NCBI GenBank assembly: GCA_020746105.1
Contig: JAJGST010000022.1
Coordinates: 2,243,135-2,307,134, forward strand
DNA from: Trogon surrucura
Taxonomy: Eukaryota; Chordata; Aves; Trogoniformes; Trogonidae
Length of the DNA stretch: 64,000 nucleotides
Reading direction: 5' to 3'
The translations under genes were made by a program, and so were the position numbers. The notes under the pieces are model-generated. The model saw only the letters and a list, made by a program, of their open reading frames with translations. It was not told the origin of the DNA and ran no database searches. Positions 52,459 to 61,390 of this stretch are shown piece by piece; position 1 is the stretch's first letter, and each line of letters opens with the position of its first letter.

Positions 52459-55130
52459 CGGCTGCTGCCTGGACTTTCCCAATTCCCATTACCTGGAAAA
52501 CAGATTCTCCGGTGTGGGTTACGCAGTGGCCTTTAAAACGGGAAAGTCTTCACCATGCTCACGAACTAATTACTGAGCAATTACAACAAGGACATCTGAA
52601 GTTGTCTACTAGTCCATGGAACACCCCTATATTTATAATTAAAAAGAAATCTGGAAAATATCGACTGTTACATGATCTTCGTGCGGTCAATGAGCAGATG
52701 GAACCTATGGGTGCCCTACAACCTGGACTCCCTAATCCTGCCATGCTACCAGAAAAATGGCCTCTATTGATCATTGATCTTAAGGATTGTTTTTTTACAA
52801 TTGCGTTACACCCGAATGATACACGGCGTTTCGCCTTTACGTTACCCGCTATAAACCGTGAGGGCCCGGATAAGCGATTTGAATGGACAGTACTACCACA
52901 AGGGATGCGCAACAGCCCCACTTTGTGCCAGCTTTTTGTGGATGCTGCTTTACAGCCACTCAGGCGGCGATGGCCCACAACTGTCATTTACCATTATATG
53001 GATGACATTCTATTTGCTCAACAAGAAGCATTTTCTGAAGCACAGATACTACAGATTCAATCTACTCTAAAGGAGCATAATCTTGTTATCGCTCCAGAGA
53101 AAATTCAACGCACTGCTCCATGGAGATACTTGGGACTGGTATTAAAAAATCAATTAATAACTCCACAAAAATTGACCTTGCAGTTGGACATTAACACCCT
53201 TACGGATGCACAGAAGCTATTGGGAGACTTGCAGTGGTTAAAACCAATTGTGGGTATCCCCAACGAACTTCTTAGTCAGCTTCGACCACTCCTTAAAGGC
53301 ACAGATCCGACTCAGAGGGTTCTGCTTACCACGACACAACGCCAGATATTGCGACAAATTGCAGACTGTGTTGTCAATGGCCAAATCTGGCGCCTTGATC
53401 CTGAAGTGCCCATAGATCTGACTATCTGGTATGGACCTGCTCATTTATTAGGGGCACTGACACAAAACTTAAAGAAAACGGGGGAGTTACGGGTATTAGA
53501 ATGGCTAACCCCGCCACTACAACAAAGGACAACACTGTTGCAAAAAATCGAAGCACTGGCTGCATTAATTAAGAAAGGAAGAGAACGGGTAATGCAGGCC
53601 TCGGGCCAGGAACCAGAGACGATATACGTCCCAATGAAGAAGGACGCATTGCAATGGCATTTGAACAATAGTACGGACCTACAAGAGGCGTTATTGGGAG
53701 GAAGCAGTACTGTATCACCTGTAGCATCTCTAACGCCACCGTTACAATGGATTGGGCAACAAAGTTGGATCACAGAGCCGAAGCGTAAAGCCAGCCCCAT
53801 CCCGGACGGTCTGACAGTATATACCGATGCTGGAAGAAAATCAAGAACAGCCGCTATTACGTGGCAAAAAGGGGGACAATGGCAGCACAAGATTTTACCA
53901 GCGGAGGAGGGCGATACATTACAAACATTGGAGTTATTTGCAGTGGTTTGGGCAATAATAAGCTTTCGAGAGCCCTTAAACATAGTTACTGATTCTCTCT
54001 ATGTAGCTGGGGTAGTAACAAGGATAGAGGAAGCAGATATAAAAGAAGTAGGGAACAAGCGGTTATTTGAACTTTTTGTCCAATTACAAAAAACAATAAA
54101 AATAAGGGATCAGCCTTATGCTATTATTCACATTAGAAGTCATAAGTGGGATGTTGGTCTAGGAGAAGGCAATGCAAGAGCAGATAAACTGGTATCGGTA
54201 ACACAACAGACACCTTTATCGAAAGTTAGGCTAGCTAAAGAGGCTCATTCAGTTTTTCACCAAAATGCAAAGGGGCTACGACGGGAGTTTGACATTTCAT
54301 TGGCTGAAGCTACTGCAATAGTAAGAACGTGCCCTGTATGCAGCCATCACAATGGAGGATTGGGTATAGGTATAGGAGTTAACCCTCGTGGCATCACAGC
54401 AAATGAGACTTGGCAAATGGATGTTACTCATGTTAATAGTTTTGGGCGCTTAAAGTATGTCCATGTAACAATCGATACATATAGTAAGTTTATATGGGCA
54501 ACAGCTCAGGCTGGAGAAAAGGCTGTCCATGTAATTAGACATCTATCTAGCTGCTTTGCAATAATGGGGAGCCCGATGCAGATAAAGACAGACAACGGAC
54601 CTGCTTACATTAGTCAAAAAGTGAAGAAGTTTCTAGATTTTTGGGGGATAAAACATGTCACAGGAATACCATATTCCCCCACAGGACAAGCGATTGTGGA
54701 AAGGGCACATGGGACATTAAAGAGGTTCCTAGACAAATATCCGGAAGTAAAAGATCCCCAGGAAAAGCTGTTACGAGCTTTATTTGTAATCAACCACCTT
54801 TGCGTATTCGGGGAGGCAAAACTGCCCTCAGTTGTTATTCATTTTGGACGGAAACAGCAACCTACAGACAAAAGGGACATTTGGGTTATGTATCGTGATT
54901 TGAAGACAGGACAATGGCAAGGTCCAGTTAAAGTTCTAGTATGGGGTAGAGGTTATCTTTGTGTTTCTACTTCAACAGGTTCGGTGTGGGTACCAGCGCG
55001 ATGGACAAAACCCTATATAGGCAATGGACCTAGACCTGACGGCATTCACAGAGATAACCAAGTGGAGGATTCTACAGGCAACGAGACCAATCTTGAATCA
55101 GCTACTCGGGAAGGTTACCCCGAGGATTGA
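52443..55130 (+). CDS. pol: Pol: reverse transcriptase, RNase H, integrase
   Basis: 891 codons from the Met at 52455, entered by frameshift just upstream. RT: DLKD at residues 108-111, LPQGMRNSPTLC, YMDD at 181-184. RNase H: VYTDAGRKS, LELFAVVWAI, VTDSLYVAG, GNARADKL. Integrase: HHCC (HSVFHQNAKGL, CPVCSHH) and catalytic residues in WQMDVTHV, KTDNGPAYIS and IVERAHGTLKRF. The C-terminal domain has GQWQGPVKVLVWGRGY. All catalytic residues are present and uninterrupted. The last ~35 codons overlap the next ORF in another frame. Together with Gag and Pro it would carry out reverse transcription and integration. Confidence 0.95.
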   Translation, partial: APFGMTAAAWTFPIPITWKTDSPVWVTQWPLKRESLHHAHELITEQLQQGHLKLSTSPWNTPIFIIKKKSGKYRLLHDLRAVNEQMEPMGALQPGLPNPAMLPEKWPLLIIDLKDCFFTIALHPNDTRRFAFTLPAINREGPDKRFEWTVLPQGMRNSPTLCQLFVDAALQPLRRRWPTTVIYHYMDDILFAQQEAFSEAQILQIQSTLKEHNLVIAPEKIQRTAPWRYLGLVLKNQLITPQKLTLQLDINTLTDAQKLLGDLQWLKPIVGIPNELLSQLRPLLKGTDPTQRVLLTTTQRQILRQIADCVVNGQIWRLDPEVPIDLTIWYGPAHLLGALTQNLKKTGELRVLEWLTPPLQQRTTLLQKIEALAALIKKGRERVMQASGQEPETIYVPMKKDALQWHLNNSTDLQEALLGGSSTVSPVASLTPPLQWIGQQSWITEPKRKASPIPDGLTVYTDAGRKSRTAAITWQKGGQWQHKILPAEEGDTLQTLELFAVVWAIISFREPLNIVTDSLYVAGVVTRIEEADIKEVGNKRLFELFVQLQKTIKIRDQPYAIIHIRSHKWDVGLGEGNARADKLVSVTQQTPLSKVRLAKEAHSVFHQNAKGLRREFDISLAEATAIVRTCPVCSHHNGGLGIGIGVNPRGITANETWQMDVTHVNSFGRLKYVHVTIDTYSKFIWATAQAGEKAVHVIRHLSSCFAIMGSPMQIKTDNGPAYISQKVKKFLDFWGIKHVTGIPYSPTGQAIVERAHGTLKRFLDKYPEVKDPQEKLLRALFVINHLCVFGEAKLPSVVIHFGRKQQPTDKRDIWVMYRDLKTGQWQGPVKVLVWGRGYLCVSTSTGSVWVPARWTKPYIGNGPRPDGIHRDNQVEDSTGNETNLESATREGYPED
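52446..52452 (+). promoter_or_regulatory. pro-pol -1 frameshift site CCCTTTG
   Basis: It is read as C CCT TTG in the pro frame, four bases before the pro stop. The pol frame has a stop at 52440-52442, so the shift must occur between there and 52458, and this is the only fitting heptamer. Confidence 0.75.
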
Positions 55131-55662
55131 TCGGTATATCACACGATGCTCCACAGCGGACAGAGTGCTCTCAATAATATCAATATTGTCTAATATAACA
55201 TTTGAAAATTTGTCTCAACAGGCATGCAGAGGTTGTAATGACGAACATTGCACTGCTTGGGTAAAGATTTGTTGTGGAGGGTGTGGGCGCATTGTGTGGA
55301 TATATCAGAGACAGTTATATGTGCTAAGGTGTCAGCATTGCTACTATCGTTGGAATCGATTTAACGATTGGACTATAGCATTACAGGAGTTGACGGGGCT
55401 CCCAGGAATACAAGGGTTAACACTGCTGGAAAGCAAAGAACAGAGGGTCATTACGTTACTCCGCTGGCAAACCAGACAAGCTGTTCATCGTGTGCTGAGT
55501 GAGGTGCAGACGCAGATAATAACAACTCAGTGTCAGAGAACAATTAGGGTACCCAGACAGTGGATGGTTAGCCAAGATGAGTGGGACCGTTTATGCGTCA
55601 GGTTTGCTGCTATGGGTAATGGTAGGGGGAGTCGTCGTCGTTTTCGGAGACACAACAGGTGA
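55024..55662 (+). CDS. Extra ORF between pol and env: Cys-rich, Arg-rich tail
   Basis: 212 codons in a frame different from pol and env. It overlaps pol by 107 bases and env by 86; about 450 bases are covered by this frame alone. Residues 68-106 form a cysteine cluster: CxxC (68, 71), HC (75-76), CCxxC (83-87) and CxxC (103, 106), the last two being spaced like a zinc ribbon (CGGCGR and CQHCYYRW). The C-terminus is strongly basic (GRGSRRRFRRHNR), like nucleic-acid-binding or nuclear-targeting tails. The ATG has G at -3 and +4. There is no signal peptide or membrane segment. Position recalls accessory or regulatory genes of complex retroviruses. I know no family match. Function is unknown; RNA- or DNA-binding regulation is a guess. 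Confidence 0.8.
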   Translation: MDLDLTAFTEITKWRILQATRPILNQLLGKVTPRIDRYITRCSTADRVLSIISILSNITFENLSQQACRGCNDEHCTAWVKICCGGCGRIVWIYQRQLYVLRCQHCYYRWNRFNDWTIALQELTGLPGIQGLTLLESKEQRVITLLRWQTRQAVHRVLSEVQTQIITTQCQRTIRVPRQWMVSQDEWDRLCVRFAAMGNGRGSRRRFRRHNR

Positions 55663-57061
55663 ACATGTTCTAACTTTAGACTCTAGGGAAAATATATGGG
55701 TTACTTGGGCACAATCTACTAATCAAACTGATTTTTGCCTTTCTCTCACGCAAGCTAATAATCCATTTCGGACCTGCCTGATTGGATACCCTTACTTTAG
55801 ATGGAAGGATTGGACAAACCATACCAAAGTTAACGAAACAACGGTTTGGGACGACTCATTATTTCGGAGGCAAATTAACAATAACACCTGTGTTATGAAT
55901 GTATCCAGTGTAAGAAATGCTTTCGAATTGTTTCAGGTACTCAGTAATTTGACCTTTAATACCACAGTACCATTGCAAGAACTAGATTTGATGGGATCGT
56001 TTTCACCTTATGGTGAATTGGTCAATTTCACCGAAACAAGAAACTGTAGTACAGAACACTTTTTGAGCGCAGAAAATGGTACAGGAGCAGTTCTTTTTAA
56101 TATTCGGCATGCGTTTGACAATTCGGCATTTTGGACTCTTAAACAATCGGTTAGCTCATCACGTTTAGGTCAGTGGAAGAATACTTCGCTCACTCATGGT
56201 ACACTAGAAGTAACAACATTGGGAAATTATCGATTTCCTCCGGGGTACTTTTTAATTTGTGGAGATCGAGCTTGGCCAGGTATTCCTGAGAACCCATGGG
56301 GAGGGCCTTGCTACGTAGGGAAGCTTACCATGTTTACTCCTACTTATAGAAATCTACAGCTTAACGTATATAACCGCACTCGCAAAACACGAGACATCAA
56401 AGGCATTGGTCCAGACTGTGACTCTCGGGTACAGATATCTTCCTTAGGAGCTGCAGTTTCTATGACCTTTTTTGCCCCGGGCTTAATTGGTGCTGAAAAT
56501 TGGCGAAATATTAAGCATTTAGCCTGCTTTGCAGTTCAAGAATTTAACATTACTTCTAACATTTTGACAGATTTGATGCATGATGTGGATAGCATTAGAC
56601 ATGCCGTACTGCAAAATCGCGCTGCTATTGATTTTTTGTTGCTAGCCCAAGGCCATGGTTGTACTGAATTTGAAGGTATGTGTTGTTTAAATTTGTCTGA
56701 TCACAGCAATAGTATACATGCTCAAATTCAGAACTTACGCAGGAAGTTCAAGGAGATTACCGTTTCATCTAGTTGGCTTGATAACTGGCTGTCATCATGG
56801 GGAATTAGTGGTTGGCTTTTTGATCTTATCAAACATGGAATAATTATTGTGTTGGTGATTCTGCTTATATTAATGCTTTTGCCATGCTTGTTGCAATGTA
56901 TTCAATCCTTTATAACTAGGACAATGAATAGATTTACTGCTTCACTTATGGTTGTTAAAGAAAACGGGGGAAATGTGGAGAATATTGTGGAAACATGGTT
57001 AAAAGAGAAAGGCCATGAAGAAAGGCATCAGGAGGATACGATTAGATTAATGGACGTGTAG
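55577..57061 (+). CDS. env: Env glycoprotein of provirus E
   Basis: 494 codons. A hydrophobic leader (GLLLWVMVGGVVVVFG) is followed by an SU with many N-glycosylation sequons (for example NHTK, NETT, NMTF-like NLTF). The motifs FCLSLTQANNPFRTCLIG and FLICGDRAWPGIPENPWGGPC are shared with B and C. A basic cleavage region (NRTRKTR) precedes TM, which has an internal fusion loop after DC, LQNRAAIDFLLLAQGHGC with the CX6CC cluster, an anchor (IIIVLVILLILMLLPCLL) and a long tail. The reading frame ends 88 bases inside the 3' LTR. CX6CC and an internal fusion loop are alpha/gamma-type traits. Mediates entry in the family; intact here. Confidence 0.95.
   Translation: MSGTVYASGLLLWVMVGGVVVVFGDTTGEHVLTLDSRENIWVTWAQSTNQTDFCLSLTQANNPFRTCLIGYPYFRWKDWTNHTKVNETTVWDDSLFRRQINNNTCVMNVSSVRNAFELFQVLSNLTFNTTVPLQELDLMGSFSPYGELVNFTETRNCSTEHFLSAENGTGAVLFNIRHAFDNSAFWTLKQSVSSSRLGQWKNTSLTHGTLEVTTLGNYRFPPGYFLICGDRAWPGIPENPWGGPCYVGKLTMFTPTYRNLQLNVYNRTRKTRDIKGIGPDCDSRVQISSLGAAVSMTFFAPGLIGAENWRNIKHLACFAVQEFNITSNILTDLMHDVDSIRHAVLQNRAAIDFLLLAQGHGCTEFEGMCCLNLSDHSNSIHAQIQNLRRKFKEITVSSSWLDNWLSSWGISGWLFDLIKHGIIIVLVILLILMLLPCLLQCIQSFITRTMNRFTASLMVVKENGGNVENIVETWLKEKGHEERHQEDTIRLMDV
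56956..56973 (+). other. Polypurine tract of provirus E
   Basis: AAAGAAAACGGGGGAAA lies immediately before the 3' LTR TG, within the env reading frame. Confidence 0.9.
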
Positions 57062-57372
57062 TACGTGCGGGACGTGGATGTGTAATACGTGAGGTATGTG
57101 GACGGGACAACATGCTTGTCCTTGAGCTAAAAAGGGTACGATAGCAGGTTGTTGAAGAAGAAAACAAGAACTGGGAAAAGTAACAAGTAAAAGCTACAAA
57201 AACTGCAAATACTGATATGATGCTAATAATATGGTAGCCAATAAGGAGCTTAGCTTTTGCAATATGTATGAACCTAATTATGAGTACTATAAATGTATGA
57301 ATTGCTGAACAATAAATTTGAGACTTGTTGATCACTATAGAGTGTGCTCGTCTCCCGCTGAAATCTCCGACA
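56974..57372 (+). repeat. 3' LTR of provirus E
   Basis: Base-for-base identical to 49443-49841 by direct comparison. TATAAA is at 57288 and AATAAA at 57311. The first 88 bases also encode the env C-terminus. Confidence 0.95.
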
Positions 57373-57697
57373 ACCACCCCTGGATCCAGCGACGATCACA
57401 GCAATCCTCTAGTGGCGGGCGAAGAGCGCCCAACTGCCCGGGGTCATCACCTTTTGTACAGTCAAGTTCCTGCCACAGACCGGGAACCGGTTTGGGGGAT
57501 GGTGGGGGCTTCTGAGGGGGGATGTGTTACCCCTCCCTCTCCCGGTTTCTTGCAGCCACAGCTCCAAGCCCTATTCACCCCCACAGCTCCACCGGTGCAG
57601 GGCTGGGGCAGGGGGCTTGGCAAAGCGCTGAGTCATCCCCACACAAACACAGACAGGCGCAAGGCAGGCGGCTGTGGCTTGTTTACTGTTTGAGACA
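57373..57697 (-). repeat. ERV-L 3' LTR, proximal part
   Basis: Its sense start TGTCTCAAACAG is at 57697, preceded by a purine-rich tract (57698-57722). It is interrupted at 57378 by provirus E and continues at 49442. Plus-strand frames here are chance. Confidence 0.75.
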
Positions 57698-57722
57698 TCT
57701 ATCTAGTCCCTCACACCACCCC

Positions 57723-58599
57723 GTGGCTCAAACAGTCTATCAGGTATCTTCTTCTCCAAGGTCTTCTGGGGTGGTGATTTCACAGGAAAGGGGAGAGAAA
57801 AGAAGCATCAGAATCACAGGAACTATGGCAATTCCAGCAACTGAAATACAAAACCTGTTAACACCATCATTCTCATTTGTATGTACCACTCGCCCCACCC
57901 TGAGAGTCCTTAGAAGCTCTCCTGAAGATAGTGAGTAGTCCATTCAGTGGTAACTCCTTTGTCCTGTCTGCAGCTTCCTTCATCTTCATGTGTGCTTTCT
58001 CCATAAAGGCGGTGGCATTACGGGAAATGACGCAGCATCCTCCCTTCATTAGGTAGTCCTTATCCCTTTAGCATGACACGTCCAATGCCAATCAGTCTTG
58101 CACAATCATCTTGAAGACTTGCTGAACCTGCAGATTCAATTCTCCAAAAGCATCAAATGTATGGCACAGTATAGACAAATCTTCAGGACAAGGAGATGTT
58201 ATTTCAAACAGAGCTGCCTACATAGGCATGCTCCAGGCCCCATCTCAATTTTGATACTTGAACAGAGCTTATATTCTGTTCAAAGAGCAATCAGTGGTAC
58301 ATGTATTGCAATTTACTTCCCCACAATTTGGAGAGTCTAAACTTAGATGATCCACTAACTTCTCCTGAAGACCTGGGACACAAACTCCACGGTTATAGAC
58401 CCTTTAAAGTTCCCTGTTATAACGTGCAACACAGTCACATAAAATTAGACAGGTAATCATTAGCGGTACATATTTCCAACATACTATTATGATCTATACA
58501 AACAATACAATGATCAAACAAAGGGCACAGCAAATAGACAGCATTATACAATGATGAAAATATTTTAGACTTAAATCCCTGAAAAATACAAAGAGGACA
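57723..58599 (-). pseudogene. ERV-L post-integrase region with possible env-TM relic
   Basis: A minus frame at 57943-57740 has a hydrophobic anchor-like stretch (GIAIVPVILMLLFSPL) and an acidic tail. Upstream, near 57900-58030, NATAFMEKAHMKMKEAADRT can be read. The region is homologous to 18300-18440 of the other ERV-L copy. It could be a degraded envelope TM or a non-coding 3' segment. The rest shows no ORF. Confidence 0.4.
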
Positions 58600-59865
58600 T
58601 CAAAAGAAAGGTACTATCCCCTGGATATTGATGCGATGCTCCTTCCCATGTGCATCAGTAGCCATCCACAAGCTAGTATTGGTAGGGGTTTTTAAGACTA
58701 GGGGAACTTGTCCGACAGTGGGCAAGTCTACTAGAACAGACTGCCCCGGGCAGTAGAGGGGTCTCTCTGAATCTTTGTTTTCTCGTTTTCCAGGAATCAT
58801 AGATAGAGGTTTTGGACAGAAAGCTGTAAGTCACGGACAGCCGTTTATTCCCCATCTACTATTAACTTTCGTTACAGCATCACACACCCGCAGGGGCCAT
58901 TTCCATTCATAGGACCTGAGGGCCTGTTTTAGGAGTCCATTGGTGCTTTCCACAATTCCATTCGCCTGGGGGTAATATGGAGTGTGGAAAACCCACTGGA
59001 TTTCTTCATCCCGGGTCCACTCCTGGACCACCCCGGCAGTAAAGTGACTACCATTATCTGATTGGATTGATTTAGGTTTGGGCAGACAGCTAAACCATCT
59101 CTTCAGTCCCTTTACTGTATTTTCTCCTGTTGCTCGAGACACTGCTTCTGCTTGGGTTAAGCCTGACACTATTTCAACCCCTACCAATACATAGCGTTTA
59201 CCCTCAAAAACTTGGAAAGACCCAATATAATCCACCTACCAAGTGTCCCATAATCCTTTATTGTCTCGTCGGTGTAGGGGTTGGTCCTTAAGAGGGTTGC
59301 GTTCTCCTAGCCGAGTATGGCAAAGGCCACATGCTGACATAATGGTGTTGCAGAATTCCCTAGTTACGGACCACCCCCTACTCGCTGCCTCTTTAAATAA
59401 ATCTTTGCTCCCCGAGTGACCTCGCCCGACATGCAACCATTCTAGTAAGTGTTCCCATTTCTCTTCTTCACCCTCTGTAGCTAGTTTAGCTAGGTGGGTC
59501 ATTGAATCCACTTGGTTATTTAAAAGGTGAGCTGCATGATTTCCTGTTTGGTGAGCAACCACCCATCCTAGAAAAAAAGATTTTCGTTTGGCAATGTTTA
59601 AAATTTCTTCCCACTTTTCTCGCTGCCACACTGGTATCCGATTAACCTCCCATTGATTTTGTTCCCAAAACGAGAACAATTCAGTACACCCTTTAAAAAC
59701 AGCATATGAATCTGTGTAGATAAACACTGGCTCTTCGGCCTCAGACTCTTTAGTAAACACACTCCATATCGCAGTCAGTTCTCCTACTTGGGCGCTTCCT
59801 TCCCCTTCTGTTATGATCCAGTTCCCTGAATCAACATGCAGGGCTACTGCCCGGTATTTCCACAC
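58600..59865 (-). pseudogene. pol: ERV-L RNase H end and integrase
   Basis: The 59865-59236 frame holds the RNase H C-part (VFIYTDSYAVFKG) and the integrase zinc domain (LHVGRGHSG, CGLC). A TAG in the opening of the core (usual WQVDYIG) at about 59236 breaks it. The core continues at 59235-58831 with MDYIGSF in its alternative start, QSDNGSHFTAG and NGIVESTNGL, so the acidic triad is intact. After a frame change the C-terminal domain lies at 58800-58600 (SVLVDLPTVGQVPLVL, WMATDAHGKEHRI). Confidence 0.85.
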
Positions 59866-60024
59866 CTTTCCTTCCCTCTTAGAGGAAGCGTCAGTAAACC
59901 ATATGTTTTTAAAGTGGGGTTCAAATGGTGGAGTGAGCTTTATGCATGATGGAGGGGGCCCTGTACCTGGGTGGTCAGAGGGTGGATCTTGTATTTGGAG
60001 GACTTTAGGTGTCCCCTCCTCTAT

Positions 60025-61390
60025 TTACCGTGTATGGCAGTAATGGTCTAACTGTGCATACCATTTCCTCACCGTTTCTCCCTGTGCAACCCCTGCAGGA
60101 GGTGGGGTCCCGGCCAGCACTGGCTTCAAGACCTTGAAGGGTCCTCCTAGAATAATAGGTTGTCGCCGTATGATTCTCTCAACTCCTTGCAGAGCTAGGC
60201 TTACTACAAACAGGCCCTTTTCCCATACTGAATGTTGTTTTTCTGCATCTTTAAAGTTGTGTGAATAAAACCCAATAGGTCGAGTTGGACCCTCTGGTCC
60301 ACGCTGCCACATTTGTATAGACAGTCCATGAATCGCAAAACCCCACTCTATGTGGAGTGGATCTGTGGCATGTATGGGTACTGGGGCTTGGTACATCCCA
60401 GCCTCAAAAATTAACAGCTTTAAAGCCTCCTCATGCACAGGAGTCCAATCCCAAATCGCCCTTTTGCGTGTCAAATCATATAAAGGGCGAGCTATAATAG
60501 AGAAATCTGGAATGTGTTTCCTCCAAAATACCAGCAAACCCAAAACATGTTGCAACTCTTTTTTATTTCCAGGTATTTTCAATTGTTCAAGGGTAGTTAA
60601 GGTTTCAGGAGGAATGCACACTGCCCCTCCCCTCCACCAAATACCCAGGAACTTCACTGCAGAAGCAGGGAGCTGTATTTTTTTGTCTGGAATTTGAAGT
60701 CCTAAGTTTTCCAAATGGGTAATTAATTCATTTTAAGTTTGCCTCACTGCAGTGGCCTCAGGGCCGCCAATCAATATGTCATCAATATATTGATACACTT
60801 TAACTCCCTCCGGGGGAGTGATTTGGGCGATCTCCTGTGCTAAGGCATAATGTGCAATAGTTGGAGAGTAATGATATCCCTGAGGGAGGCGGGTAAAGGT
60901 AAGTTGCACCCCCTCCCAGGTAATAGCAAAACGGTCCCAGTCTGTTTCCTGCAAGGGAACCATAAAGAACATGTCTTTCACATCAATGGTCGCTAAAATC
61001 CGATGTGCTTTTCCTGTATGGTCGAAATCAGCTCAGCCATGTAAGGCACTGCAGCTGTTAATGGGCCTGTATTTGCATTCAAATACTGGTAATCAATAGT
61101 TAATCGCCACTTTCCATTCTGCTTTCTCAGGGGCCATACAGGAGAATTAAAAGGTGAGTGTGTCGGAATAATTATCCCTTTGTCTTTTCGTTCAGCTATC
61201 ACTGAACTAATTCCTTCCCTTGCTCCCAAGGGAAGGGAGTAAGGTTTCACATTTACAATTTTGGAGGGGGGTAGTTCTGGTGCGGGTTGGAGCAGACGCA
61301 CAGAGGCCGAGGGGAGACCGAACACCCACTCTGTTTTCCTTTCGAATCCACCCAGGACAGCCCTTTTAACAGATCTAGTCCCAAAAGCTG
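60025..61390 (-). pseudogene. pol: ERV-L reverse transcriptase
   Basis: RT begins near 61300 (LLQPAPELPP, HSPFNSPVWPLRKQNGKWRL). After a frameshift at about 60990 the palm follows (60981-60733: MKDMFFMVPL, RLPQGYHYSPTIAHY, and an intact QYIDDILIGG). A TAA-type break near 60735 precedes the thumb and connection (60714-60025: VKFLGIWWRGG, FWRKHIPDFSI, IWDWTP). The FNSPVWP and YIDDILIGG forms fit class III ERV-L pol. Direction is opposite to the LTR that follows at 61391. Confidence 0.85.

Larger units (their letters stand above)
49443..57372 (+). mobile_element. Provirus E: apparently intact class II ERV
   Basis: It is 7,930 bp with identical 399-bp LTRs, flanked by ACCACC (49437-49442 and 57373-57378), a 6-bp duplication as in alpha- and betaretroviruses. 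The order is LTR, tRNA-Trp PBS, gag, pro with dUTPase, pol, an extra ORF, env, polypurine tract, LTR. All frames are open with no visible nonsense or frameshift. It inserted into an ERV-L LTR. Identical LTRs imply a very recent integration or recent conversion. It combines betaretrovirus-like gene order (dut/pro frame, two -1 shifts) with an alpharetrovirus-like primer site and envelope. Confidence 0.95.
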
